Part shown: one piece after another, positions 33,991 to 45,352 of the stretch
Position numbering within the stretch: the stretch's first letter is position 1
Layout of the letters: each line of letters begins with the position of its first letter
NCBI GenBank assembly: GCA_015501055.1
Contig: JADNYV010000069.1
Location: 62,001 to 126,000, forward strand
DNA from: Mucidula mucida
Taxonomy: Eukaryota > Basidiomycota > Agaricomycetes > Agaricales > Physalacriaceae
DNA: 64,000 nucleotides
Reading direction: 5' to 3'
Notes under the pieces: generated by a model
The model's input: the letters and a program-made list of their open reading frames with translations, nothing else
Told to the model about the DNA's origin: nothing
Databases searched by the model: none
Translations under genes and position numbers: made by a program

Positions 33991-35715
33991 ATGTCGTATA
34001 AATCTACCGCTGAGACATGCCCTACATGTGCACTGCTTGCTATTGAACTTGAGGAGCCCCAACACGGACGCGCTCCCCATGTCGAGGAACTACTTCGTCG
34101 GAACGAGCCAATCAAGGACGAGGAACTTGTAGCCTTTCGCCTCATCGTAGATAAGTCGCCGGATATTATCGACGGCTTGAACGAGAGGATAGATCAAGTC
34201 GAAGAGTTACTGGAGGTTCTCCTACAGACGCGTATAAGAGCGAAAGCCGACCTCGCCGACGCGCGATCCCTCATCCACCCCATGCGCGCTCTTCCAAACA
34301 CGCTCATGACGACAATCTTTTCGTACTGTGTACCGACGTGGGCAACTGCTTTGTCGGAAGGCGAAGTCACGTCGCTTGACCCGGCTTTAGCACCATGGAC
34401 GCTATCGTTCGTTTGTCGTCGATGGCGCGATATCGTCCTGTCCTCGCCCGAGCTATGGACATATCTCGAGTTAGATATTGACGACCATCAAGTCCATATC
34501 ACTCCGCGTCAGCTCGCATATAAGATGACCCTGTTCATCGAACGGTCCAAAGGCTTGCCGCTATTCTTCCATTTGAGCAGTACACACGAAATCGCGAATC
34601 ACCCAATCTTTCCAGCGCTGGAAGTGTCACTGCCGCGGTGGAAGCACCTTTCCGTAGATCTTCCCCGCTCGACACTGCGGTGCCTGTCTGGAAACGTTTT
34701 CTCTTCCCTGGAGCAGCTAGTCATCCTGGACATCGAGGAGGAAAGTGACGAGCGGGATAGCCTGTACGTCTTCGACACAAAAAATGCGCCAAATCTTTGT
34801 GTGCTAGAGGTGGACGAGCAAGTGCCGTGGCAGGCGTTTGAGTACTTCGAGCTCCCTTGGACTAGACTCCTCCAAGTTGTCGACTTTCCAGCAGTGGACT
34901 TCGATGCATTCTGGCATCTCCAGAAGATGTCCAGTCTAGAGGATCTCGCGGTGATAATGGACGAGGGGGAGATGCCCATGCGCGCGGTTAAAGCGTCTCT
35001 TCCAAAACTTGCCCGCCTATCGATACAGGAAGAGCTGGAAGCTCACACCAAGAGCTCGAAAGCCTTTTGCGCCGCGCTGGATATACCCGCGCTGTCTGAG
35101 CTCAGGTTCACATTCCCTTCCGCTCGCGGACGGGTGCATCATTTCCCCAATTTCCGTGCGGCAGACAGGTTCACCAAGCTGCATATAACGTGCGCCATGA
35201 GCTGCAATTCGAATAACAGCGGAAACATTCTCCATTTCCTCTCCCATGCGCCTTTCATCGAGGACTTTACCATTGTCGATAGTGGAATGTCTGTCAAGTG
35301 TATATCTGGGCTGAAGGTGACCTCGACGTCGACCAGGCTGCCGCGGCTACGTATATTGGACTTTAGCGGCTGTTTCTGTGATGACGTACTTTCCGAGGAT
35401 TGGGCGACGATATACGATATGCTGGAATCGCGGCGCGCGGAGCCAGCGGATCCCAATTCCAAGACGACGGGGAACGCGCTCGTGTTATCTAATCACCCTG
35501 GCACAAGTGCGGGGGCATTATATTTGGAGAAACTCTGTGTTCCGCGTTGGCTTTACTGCGCGAATGATGTGCGTTGGGAGGAGATTTGTAAGACGATGAA
35601 GGTGGAGTGTGGCGTAACGATGAGAGATGATTTCTCGGCTGAGGAAGAGTTTGCGCATGGATCCGATTACGGATCTGACGGATCTAACGGGACGGATAGT
35701 ACTGGAACATACTAA
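33991..35715 (+). CDS. F-box protein, 574 residues, copy 2
   Basis: Intronless and collinear with the 21071 protein, with the same length and about a dozen or so amino-acid differences (for example Ser for Pro at residue 5, Glu for Ala near residue 19, Cys for Phe near residue 437). The F-box (H-P-M-R-A-L-P-N-T-L-M-T-T-I-F) and the V-C-R-R-W-R block are unchanged. No stop or frameshift in 1.7 kb, so both copies appear functional. Same presumed role as SCF substrate receptor. Confidence 0.85.
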   Translation: MSYKSTAETCPTCALLAIELEEPQHGRAPHVEELLRRNEPIKDEELVAFRLIVDKSPDIIDGLNERIDQVEELLEVLLQTRIRAKADLADARSLIHPMRALPNTLMTTIFSYCVPTWATALSEGEVTSLDPALAPWTLSFVCRRWRDIVLSSPELWTYLELDIDDHQVHITPRQLAYKMTLFIERSKGLPLFFHLSSTHEIANHPIFPALEVSLPRWKHLSVDLPRSTLRCLSGNVFSSLEQLVILDIEEESDERDSLYVFDTKNAPNLCVLEVDEQVPWQAFEYFELPWTRLLQVVDFPAVDFDAFWHLQKMSSLEDLAVIMDEGEMPMRAVKASLPKLARLSIQEELEAHTKSSKAFCAALDIPALSELRFTFPSARGRVHHFPNFRAADRFTKLHITCAMSCNSNNSGNILHFLSHAPFIEDFTIVDSGMSVKCISGLKVTSTSTRLPRLRILDFSGCFCDDVLSEDWATIYDMLESRRAEPADPNSKTTGNALVLSNHPGTSAGALYLEKLCVPRWLYCANDVRWEEICKTMKVECGVTMRDDFSAEEEFAHGSDYGSDGSNGTDSTGTY

Positions 35716-35800
35716 TCTGTCCATGATATCCTACAGGGTCTCAGCACCAGTGTCTTTCCAGCATATGTACTTGGATCACAAGGTTTTTCTTCCCAGTAAT

Positions 35801-36258
35801 TCTTCTATGAATTAAAGACATTTGCATAGAAGTTTTCTTTGGGTATGTATGTATATGTGTGGCCTGTTAGCACCCGCATCTATTACGTTCAATGTGGCGC
35901 TTTTTGTTTTCAGGAGGCCATTATGGCCTCCTATTCTTTAATCAATTCCGTTTAGCTTGGAGTATACAGAAATATGCAATTATCGCCTGGTGTAACGCGC
36001 ACCAATCATGACTTATGGTGGAACATGGGGGGGCCCGGCGTTAGGCACTTGATTGGCGAGGAAAAATTCCGACTACTAACATTGAGTGTGCGCTTCAATT
36101 ATGGTCAACTGCCAATGTCGCTGATTTCATACGCTCCAATCATACGCTCCAATTTAGTAGTCATGAAGGCAGAAATCAACTCAGGCTATGGCTGTTACGC
36201 TGCACCGTAGTACGGTGTCACTGTCCCGTATGATTTGTACATGCTACATATTACTATA
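35801..36258. other. Intergenic
   Basis: AT-richer spacer after duplication S2; nothing recognised. Confidence 0.4.
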
Positions 36259-37455
36259 CTACGCGTCGTCCTCGCCATGAAATGACTCGTACTGATTGCC
36301 CTCGTCCTCATCCTCACCCTGACCCTCATCCTCATCCTCACCCTCATCCAATCCATCATGTCTTCCTCGCTTCTCTGGCGACGGAAAGCCACGACGCTTC
36401 TTAACAAACAGGTTCTTCAGCGATTTCTTCTCTTGCTGCTCGCGCTCATATCGCTCTCGTTCCGTCATATTGCCAGTCATATGCAACGCCTTTTGCCACC
36501 CTACAACATAGAAACAGGTGGGGTCGGAAGGCTTGAACAGGATGTTCTCGACCGAGAGGCTCTGATGTAAGAGGTGCTCCCGATCATGCACGGATCCCAG
36601 CCAGGTATCGATACTGATGCTAGGGTACAGGGAGTCAGCAACAAACTGCGGCTCAAGTAGGCATCACGTACAGAAAGTCAGAATCTATGTCGTCCGCGAT
36701 GCCAATAGGGTAGCAACCCTCACAGTCCTCCACAAAGGATGCAGAGAATTTGTACGGTTGCTCGACGATCTTGATATCGCCAGCGAAACGTTCATAAGGT
36801 TTTGGCACCCTGCAAGCCACGTCTGGATGACTATCCGCCAACTGCCGTAAGATCTCAAACTCGCTATCGATTTCAGGAGTCTCCACTATCCTCGAAAAGT
36901 CGAGGACCTCCTCAGTCTCTTCCAGAATAGGCGCCCAGGCAAGTTTCATGACCAAAGGTCTCCCGTATGGTTTCTTGTTCGCGTCGATGAAGTGACACAG
37001 AAATACGCGCCGTGAATGTTGTTTGAAACAGTGGATTTTCACGTCGATGACGGAGGCGGCCGAGCTACTCGACGCCCTGACAGCGGGCAAAGTCATGGGG
37101 GATTTGAAGTCATCGAGGATGAAATGAAGCATGTAGGCGTCGTCGTCATCCCAATGGACCCGAAGTGCTGTCGCGCGATTGAGCAATTTCTTGTTGCTTG
37201 TGTACGTGTACTCAGGTTCCTGCAATAAAAGACGTCAGAATTGGCTGCTAATCACGAAGACGAAGGATACGAACTTCAAATAGATCGGCTGGGAGGAACT
37301 TTCCGATGGAGAGCTCATAGGAGAGCGAGAGCTCACTGAAGGGAAGGTCGGATCTCAGCAGGTCTACCTCATTCTGAAATGGATATCGGAAAGAGGCAGG
37401 GAGGGTGCCTGCTCGTCTGTGAATTTCTAGGCTGGTGGCTCGCGATAATGCATCA

Positions 37456-37512
37456 ATTATGGGCAATCGCACCCTCCTGGCTAGCGGATTAGATAATCAG
37501 TTCCCACGACGT
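37456..37512 (+). repeat. Left terminal inverted repeat of the MULE
   Basis: Matches the reverse complement of 40970-41026 over about 57 bp; shared core GGCTAGCGGATTAGATAATC. Confidence 0.9.
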
Positions 37513-37602
37513 CGCCGCGGGCGTCTTAGCGGAACTTAGCTACTGTCTGTCATCGAGCCAGTTCTCCCCGATGACTACGATGCTCTTTTGATATGTACTA
37601 CT

Positions 37603-40600
37603 CTAGTCCATGAATAAAGTGTTTTGAGTACTATCTTTCCATGTCCTGGACCCTGTCCGACGCCGCTTCTCTCGTCCAATGTCCCCACCCACATCCTCTA
37701 CCCGACCAAAGATGTCCCGCAAAATCTTGCCCATCTTCGGATGCACACCTGTCTTGGACTGTGCTACACCTAGCATATCCTCAAAGCACCGCTTGTAGTG
37801 TAGAATCTCGGCATCGCTGAAGAAGATCTGGAACATCTGTCATAAGGCTATTGGCTCCGGATATCTAGCACTGCACTCACGCGTTCAGGACCCTCTTCTT
37901 CGCTATGTGCCCCTTCTTGATCAATGTCGATTGCATTATCTAGATCCATTTCGGGCTCGGGATCGACAATCATCGGCGGCTCGGAATTGACATCCATTGA
38001 CTCCGGAACAGTCTCCTTTGGCTCGGACTGCACTGCAGACGTGTTGGTCTTCCGTCGTGAGGCGTATCCTCCGAGAAGAATAACCTCAACCTCCCTATCC
38101 TCGCACTCCTCATCCTCAGAGCTCGTCGATTCCTTGTGAATTCCAGGGATGGTGTAGTACGGTGCGTAGTGATTCCGTCGCAAGTTCAAGAAGAAGCGGT
38201 AATCATTGCACAGTGCATTATTTGTCAGCCGGTTTGCCTCTCTGACAAGATGCTTGCAAAGGAGAAACCGGCTGATGAGATAGGATGGACAAGAGCACGT
38301 CCAACGCTCCACCGAAGTGTGGTACTTCCCACGCGGTCGATCACGCTCGGCTTCAATATCTGCAAGACGTTCTGCGCGTGCCGATCCCTTACGCGACGTG
38401 TCTTTAAGGCATGCAAGCTCCTGCTCCATGGATCGAAGCTCATTGGGCTTGCTCATGCTGCGCCAATCTTGAGCAAAGCTTGATTGCCACGGAGCAAGAG
38501 CTTTTGGTCGTCCCAGGCGTCGGTGATCTTGTAGGTAAGCCACCTTCCGATTAATCCGCGGAAGGAGAAACTTCAACATAACATGAGTTACCAGATCAAG
38601 ACGTGGACGATTGAACTGCGGGAGGTCGCGCCGCTTGATTTGACGCCAGAGGGACTCCACAATCATTGTCGTCTTCAACCGCGGAATTGCATCACATGCA
38701 GCACGTGCCCACAGAATCCACTGTTTCGGAGTATACCAGCGGTTCCACAGGTATGCCCATACTTGAGATAGGTCCCGCTCAAAGCAGAAGTTGTAGATGT
38801 CTTGGACTGCCCGGCGATGGATTTCATCGCTGGAGAGCATCGTCCCGGCGGTATCATTGATGGGGATGGAAGGGTGCTGATGGAGATGAACTCGGAATTT
38901 TTCGATAATGGGCTTTCGGTGCTCTTTAGGGCAAAAGAGGGGAAGATCTTGACTACGCGCGGCGGGAGGAGCTGGGTAAACCGGGGTACGAGTGTCACCC
39001 AGTTTAAGGATCATCACCGGAGGACGACAAGTTGGTACCGGCGGCGGCTTTAGAGGCTCGCGTCGTGGCTGAGGAATGTTCTCCATAGTTGTAAGATTGA
39101 TGTGAATCTTGAGCGGCTCCAGTTCGTCAGGTGGATCAATAGAGTCCGGATGGACACCATCCTCAACGAGACCAGATGTAACACCGGGTGCCCAGGTAGG
39201 ATCAATGAAGTCGAAGATTTTGTTGGCCCTACGAGGGTCATACGCCGCCGGGGGTTTATCCTCTCCAAGTCGCGTCTTGATGTAGCGAATCGAATGCCAA
39301 TAGCAAAGCTGATGCTTCGCCTGCGGCATCTTAGCCTGAAATGCATTGATCTTGGATGTCTCCTTATCCGAGTCGGTGAACTTGATATTCGGACATCGCT
39401 TTGCAATAAAATCGATGAAGTCCTGGAGCATGAGATCCTTGGTACCGGGCTCAGCAGTCCCGTCCGACGTTGTAAAAATAAAGGCAATAGGAACCGCACA
39501 TCCATTGAGCTCTGCAACGAGGCTGTAAAGCTCATACCCGGCTTGATTGGTTTTCCCTATTCAGCTAGCTGTCAGAACGGCCTCATCTAAAATAAATCAC
39601 GTACATGTTGAATCCATGGCTACCTCAGTAGTTTCTGCTCCAATTGCATCAAGCGGCTCTTTTAGTGCAAACGCGATGGCGTGGATTCCCGGACGCGGTG
39701 TGATCGGGATCACCTGAGTCGTGTAGTCTTCCACGCTCCGAATAAGTTTCTCGGCAGACTTAACTTGGTCATTGTCAAGCCTCCATTCCTTCTCACTCTG
39801 GTGCATCCATTCACTGTATACCTGCTTCTCCGTATATTCATTGTCTGGGTTGTCGGCCAAGATTTTATCCCAAATCTAGGTAATTAAATGTAAGAATCAG
39901 AAATATTGGAAGGACATCATAATCACCTTCGATGGGGCGAGATGCTTGAGATCCCTTATGAGATCCTTCTGTTTCTGCCCAAGATTGATGTCCACGTATG
40001 GTGTATGCGCGTGGTGATGCATCAATTGAATGCGCGCGGTAGATGCATCATCATTCGCGAAGGTCACGCGCAACCATCCGTTACAGGCAAAACGATCCAT
40101 CTTCATTCGCATACGCTGCCTCTTAGGGTCTTCTACAAGCCTTTCCTTTGTCTCCTGCCCTTTGAGCTGGGCACAGAAGAAAACAAATGTTCTGGATCCG
40201 GAGTCACTGTCACGGTAGTGCTTATATCTGTTCCGTGGAACATTAGTACATAAAGAAGGAAATCTGATGGATACACGTACATGAATCGATAGTCTGTCAG
40301 ATTTCTGATCTCGCGGGCCACTTGACGCGCCATGAGAGCACTTTCCACGGGTTGAGTCACATGATCAGCTGGATCGCTGACCGTATCATCATTTGCGGTG
40401 ACTTGTATCTCGGTCAGAAGCGCGTCAAGATGGACAACTGCTTCGAATTCGAAGGCATGGCCCTTATGGTCACGTATCATCTTAGCCGCTTCATGCCATT
40501 CCATTTCTGATAGCACACCCGTGGTTGGTGGCCGAGTAGACGTTTGGGCAGAAGCGGAAGTACTATTGTTCTCCTTTGACGCGTCGGATGTATTAGTGTG

Positions 40601-40809
40601 CCTTCGAGTCGTGTCCCGGGTATCGCAGGAGACACATTTCTTCTTATATCCAAGGTTTTTAGTGCGGGGGAAGGTCGAGACTTTGCCACGGTATTTGCAG
40701 TGGGAGCACTTGCGCTCTTCTAATCATTTCAGTAGAATGCAGGGTATAAGTAATGACAGTAGTATCACTTACCTTCCTCTTTCGACGTGTCAGATGCGTT
40801 ATTACTCAT
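37603..40809 (-). CDS. MULE transposase with SWIM zinc finger, 6 exons
   Basis: Exons 40809-40773, 40719-40281, 40227-39927, 39875-39605, 39556-37881 and 37836-37603 join in frame to 985 residues. An N-terminal Cys pair region (K-C-S-H-C-K ... K-K-C-V-S-C) comes first. Next is a FAR1-like part (F-A-C-N-G-W-L-R-V and H-H-H-A-H-T-P-Y-V-D-I), then the DDE core. The core has M-D-S-T-W-K-T-N-Q-A-G-Y-E-L-Y (first Asp), T-D-S-D-K-E (second Asp) with the family's C-Y-W-H, and M-I-V-E-S-L-W-R-Q-I-K (Glu). The SWIM finger is C-S-C-P-S-Y-L-I-S-R-F-L-L-C-K-H, and an acidic tail follows. No stop or frameshift seen, so it could be active. It would cut at the flanking inverted repeats. Confidence 0.9.
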
Positions 40810-40897
40810 ACTTGCAGAGGACAGCAGTCTATAGACGCACACAAGTACATATTCCGGCACCAATTTGTCGTGGGAATTGATTAACTAATCCCATAAG

Positions 40898-40958
40898 ACG
40901 GCAGGCAAAATTTGGGCAGATTTCGACCGTCGAAATCTGCCCAAATTTTGCCTGCCGT
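40898..40958. repeat. 61-nt perfect hairpin inside the MULE 5' end
   Basis: Two 30-base arms, exact reverse complements, around one central base (40928). It lies between the transposase start and the right terminal repeat. Sequence on both sides of it resembles part of the terminal repeat (GATTAACTAATCCC against GATTATCTAATCCG). Confidence 0.9.
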
Positions 40959-40969
40959 GAACCCGACTA

Positions 40970-41026
40970 CGTCATGGGAACTGATTATCTAATCCGCTAG
41001 CCAGGAGGGTGCGATTGCCCATAATC
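40970..41026 (-). repeat. Right terminal inverted repeat of the MULE
   Basis: Reverse complement of 37456-37512 with few differences; followed by the ATGCATCA target duplication at 41027. Confidence 0.9.
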
Positions 41027-42343
41027 ATGCATCATCGTGCGCACAAACAGCTTCGCCGACGTGAACGAAAAGGTGAGGAGTGTTGGTTAATAGAGGGTCA
41101 CGATGAACGGTTAGGACGTTAGAGAGTAGTAACGTCTGCGTGGCCCGATGGCGGATGAACAATATCTCCTCGTTAACGCCACTAACTGTTATGAACGTGG
41201 CGTCTGCCGCCAGGGCAACTCCCCATACCTCGATCCCGAGTCAGACTTCACGCAATCAAAGGAAAGCGTAAACTCACATTCTGGAGAAACAATGATACTG
41301 TGATCATCTCGGCTCTGTTAAGTGGCCTCCGGTACGGGAGTCTGGTCACCTGGGCCTGGTTCATCAAAGGCAAAACGAGGTCGCTGTCGATGCCTATTGG
41401 GCGTCCAGATGTCGTAAATGGCCTTGGGAATTCAAGAACTCGACCGCAGCAATGATCCGAGCGACACCGAGCTGGGTCGTCGTGACCTTGACAGATGAAG
41501 GATTCAAGCGGAAGCTGCTCCTGAGCAAACTGCACGACGGCAGAAAGTGGAAAATCAGCATTCAGGGGCGCACATATGGGCTGAATGTGGGTCGCTTCAA
41601 TGGCTGACAACCGAAATAATTCGAGAGCGTCATAACGAACTTGGTGCGCTTGGCGGGTGGACTTTCTGAGGCCTGGAAGTTCGGGGTTCAATGATAGGTA
41701 TCGTGAAGCGCTGACTTCCTCGGACCCAGGATGGATCGTCGGCGCAGTCCTCGTAGACTGTAAAAAATCTGAAGTATCCGTGAACCTTTTGGGATTCCCG
41801 GCGACGGCCGAAGCACAAGCTGCTATCAATTCGCCCTGATAGAGGTGTGCTTTTTGGAGATCGGCGATAGTCTCGATTTCTCTAGGATCATCGATAGCAT
41901 GCTCGCGGCCGAACAACATCTCAGCCCGCTTGCGCGAAGCGGAACGGTCGAGGTGAGGGATTGGAAGAGCAAGGCCAGGAAATCTTTGAATATAATCGAC
42001 AAGAAATAGGGGAATGTTGCCGGACGCTTTGACATATTTAAGGCGTGCTCTGTCTGGAAGATGCATGATGAAGTAGCCTGGCATCGAGCCCTGCCAGCCG
42101 ACGAGCTCCCGATAGAGAGGGTGATTGATCCTCGTCTGCCTCGATGTGATGCAGACCTCGCTTGGAGCGCAGGCCAACAGGGGTTGGACTCAGAGGAGCC
42201 CGAAGATTGCGTGTCGTTGTGGAAGCTAGTGCCTCCTCACTACTGTGCACGCGAGGAAACCCAATATTCAGGACTTCGCGAATCGTCTGTTCACGATCTC
42301 CTTCGGTGAGAGAGAGGGGGTGGGACATGGTGGAGTAGTGCAC

Positions 42344-43102
42344 TCAGGACGAGGTAGAGCGACTGTGAACAGTACTTATCAGTATGATAACCGCGACAAT
42401 CAGTATAAGGAGGACGCGCACGGAATGGTGGAAGGATGAAAAGGTTGCAATTGGAATCGCACTAGCTGGTACTGTAATTTAAGGCTTTCGAGAACAAGGG
42501 CGGAGTGACAGCGACATCGATAGCCTTTGTTGTCTATTGTCCGTTGTGGGAACAAGAACACATGGTGACGTGGGAGCACAGACACACAGCGGACGCATGT
42601 TGAGGATATATATAGAACAATAGCAGCAAACGGGATATCAAGGGTCAACTTGGAGATGGGTTACGCAGAAACAGGAAGCACTATGTAGGGCATTCGCGAC
42701 GTTCTGATTTCCTCGGGCAATGGGGGCGCATACGTCGCAATTGAAGAGTAGGATGTCTGTCCCTGAGAGTAGAAGAGAATTAAGCTCTGCGCGGCGCTTG
42801 GAGGGAGCTCATGTGTCGGCAATGAATGAACTCCGTAATTCTTGCGTACCCTTAGCCCTAAGCCCCAGAAATATGCAGTGATTCCGGATGATGAGGATTA
42901 GTGACGGAACCTCTGTACAAGCCATACGAGCGGTCACACTGTCAGTGTCGAGGATGGACAAGACGGCACTTGTAGGCAGTCGCTCTTGACGCCAAAACGG
43001 CAAACCTAAGCCGGAGGCACGCTCGGTCCGAAGCTCCCGGCACGTCATGTGATCTACACGTCATGTTGGGTTCCCTTTCATTCTCTCATCTTTTGCAGTG
43101 AC
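42344..43102. other. Intergenic
   Basis: Promoter sides of K4 (leftward) and K5 (rightward). No repeat or gene recognised. Confidence 0.4.
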
Positions 43103-45300
43103 ATGTCGGGAGGAATGTCGAAGTCTGCCCTCTCTACCTCACGCTCCTCTGCGAGCTCTTCCTCCCCCGAACCTGGCGCTCCTACTCATCGCCAAAAATT
43201 CTTTGATTTCAGTCCGCCGTCTATGATACGGCCAAGGCATCTACCTGTACCCATTCCCAGCGCGCCTTTTCACTTCCTAGACACGCACCTAGCCGAAAGT
43301 CTTACTCTTATGCGCGTGGAAGTGCTTCCAACCTTGCATGCCGAGCTCTTTGATGGTCTAGTCGATTCGTTCTCCGAGGCACTCGACGCGCGAAGTGATT
43401 CCTTGTTCGAGATAAACGGATCCCTTCCTTATCGCAGGGATAAGTGTACGGATGCGATATCAATCAGCCGTCTGCGAAAATTTGGCATAGAAATGTCCAT
43501 CACTTGGATCGCGAGCAGCCTTGTTGTTCACCCCAGTCAGCCGCACTTGGGCGAAGCGCTACACTGGGCAGGTGCGCCTAGGGATATGAGCCCTTACATC
43601 CTGAAGCAGCCGTATGCATCTCAAGACATCGCTCTGTATGTGTGTTACCCACTACCGGATGACTTCAGGAGATTCAATGGAAGGAATCGGGAGATGATCG
43701 AGCGTCTGCGCAGGCATACGAGGCAGCTGACCTCGTCCATGATTTTCTGCACTGACGCATTGCCGGTATTGGAGGATATGTCGCGTCTGCATGGTAAGAA
43801 GTTTCCTTGGCGTTTGGACTGTGAATATTCTGGTGCTTCACGTCCGCGGTCGCGGTCACCACCACCTGATGCCTTGAATGTTCCTTGTGCATTACCAAAG
43901 GTAGAGGGACCGCGACGCAGTCGTCGAGTGCGCGTCCATGATGCTTCTCAACCTATTTCGGTCTCTGACGATATCGGCATCCCCGCGCGTCCCAGAGATG
44001 ACGGCGTTGAGTACACGCCGACATGCGAGGACTACATACAAAAGGTCTGAACTCCTTGTGTTGCAGCGATAGGTTCTGAATTACTCACAGGCCTGGGTTA
44101 CAGCCGTCAGGGCTGATGCAACGTTTGTCGTCTTTGATTGCGGAAATTATATCCGAATAGGCATTCGCCATCGGGAGCGTCAGACACTATATTTGTCTGC
44201 GCTCATTGACATACATTCAGGCAAGGACCCAGCATATGGCGGTCTGTGGACGGCGTTCCATGTCTTCGCTGTTGCAGACGCCGTTCAGAGAGTTCCTCTT
44301 ATTGAAAGCGCCCTCTTGACCAAGAGAAAATCCACCTTCGACGAGCCCAGGCGCCATCAAAACGGTTGAAGGCTGACGAGAGCGCTGCGAATATGGAGTC
44401 GTCAATCGATGAAGTAGGTTTAGAATTCTTTATGTTGCTCGACACCTTACGTGCGTTGCCAGACAATGGCTGCCTACATTGATACATTTCCGGTCCTAGC
44501 AATATTCTTTCACTTCGACGACTTGGATTCACCGGCGCCACTTCTTCTTTTCAAGCCCGACGCCGAGCATAAAGCTCACTATGGACCCACAGAGTACCTT
44601 AAGATTATCGCGTACAAACGAGTTGGTGCAGGCGCTGTTGGGGACGTGTATCAGGCTGTCATGGAACCTGTCAGTGCCGCTAAAACCGTGAATGCCTCGT
44701 CCAAACGTTCGAAGAAGAAGGTCGGAAAGGCTTCTGAAAAGGATCTCACCCATCGCCCGTTCGTTCTCAAAATAGCTCCTACTAGCGAGCGCGCTCGGCG
44801 TCTCCAACATGAGGTTCACATATACAAACACTTGCGTGATGCGGGTGTTTCTGGTATACCGACTCTACTTTCCTACCGCGAAGGTCTCAATACAGATCTA
44901 CGGGTTCTGATATTATCTGACGCTGGTCGTCCTCTGGGGCAGCGGATGGACAGCGACCAGAAAGTCAAGGTCTCGTCCAAGGCGCGGTATGTGTCCGCTG
45001 CATTGCTTGACTTCCTGTTGAGACTGAACTTTCTCCAGCGTCGAATTGAAGTCCATACTGACGGCGATACATGAAGCAGGTGTTTTGCATCGCGACGTAC
45101 GTTCGTGGAACATATTGGAGGACGATTCGGGACGGGTACGCTTTACAGATTTTGATCGAAGCAGTTTGAGAGGCAAGCCTGAGGATTACGAGGCCGAGCA
45201 AGAGCGGTTGAAGCGGTTCATGGAGGGGGAGTACGTGGATAAGGATGATGTTATTGGTGAGGACGATGTTAGACGACATCGAGCCGCAAGGGCGCCATGA
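43103..45300 (+). pseudogene. Kinase-family gene K5, frameshifted copy of K3
   Basis: Same exon plan as K3: 43103-44044, 44091-44413, 44463-44986 and 45039-45300. Most codons are identical. In exon 2, K3 reads ...AGACGCCCATCG where K5 reads ...AGGCGCCATCA, one C fewer near 44,351. The K5 frame then meets TGA at 44367-44369, inside the Arg/Lys-rich linker and before the kinase domain. All kinase motifs are still spelled out downstream (G-A-G-A-V-G-D-V-Y, H-R-D-V-R-S-W-N, F-T-D-F-D-R-S), so the break is young or is an assembly error. If real, the product would keep only the N-terminal domain and the I-R-H-R module. Confidence 0.8.
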
Positions 45301-45352
45301 TAGTTTGAATCATTGAATGGCATTGATACTGTACCATTTGAGGATCTGGATG

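Larger units (their letters stand above)
32845..35800 (+). repeat. Segmental duplication S2, copy 2
   Basis: Direct copy of 19670-22870 carrying the acidic-protein and F-box genes. It lacks the transposon of copy 1 and shows a single TA at the corresponding site (33544-33545). Confidence 0.9.
37456..41026 (-). mobile_element. Complete Mutator-like element (MULE), 3.57 kb
   Basis: The ends are inverted repeats of about 57 bp; the left begins ATTATGGGCAATCGCACCCT and the right, reverse-complemented, is GATTATGGGCAATCGCACCC and onward with one or two differences. The 8-bp sequence ATGCATCA flanks it at 37448-37455 and 41027-41034 as target duplication. A single transposase gene (40809-37603) fills most of the interior. 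Intact ends, target duplication and open transposase suggest a recent insertion, into exon 2 of kinase-family gene K4. Confidence 0.92.
36259..42343 (-). pseudogene. Kinase-family gene K4 interrupted by a Mutator-like element
   Basis: On the right of the element, exon 1 ends at 41278, a 49-bp intron follows, and exon 2 starts at 41228 with the I-R-H-R module (D-A-T-F...I-L-F-I-R-H-R-A-T-Q-T-L-L-L-S). At 41027-41034 this exon is cut by the 3571-bp element and resumes in the same frame at 37455-37448: ...A-H-D-D-A | L-S-R-A-T-S-L-E. Further exons run to about 37266, 37221-36672 and 36619-36259. The kinase region is degenerate. V-M-K-L-A keeps the beta-3 Lys, but the catalytic loop reads H-Q-S-L-S-V-E-N (Asp lost) and the D-F-D motif appears as V-V-G-W-Q-K. 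Exon 1 has a Cys/His cluster (C-Q-G-H...C-R-S-D-H-C-C) and a frame change near 42,150. Almost certainly not a working gene now. Confidence 0.75.

Noticed and set aside
41248..42177. Independent hypothetical gene upstream of the MULE
   Set aside because: Its end splices at phase 0 into the I-R-H-R module that continues across the transposon, so it is exon 1 of K4.
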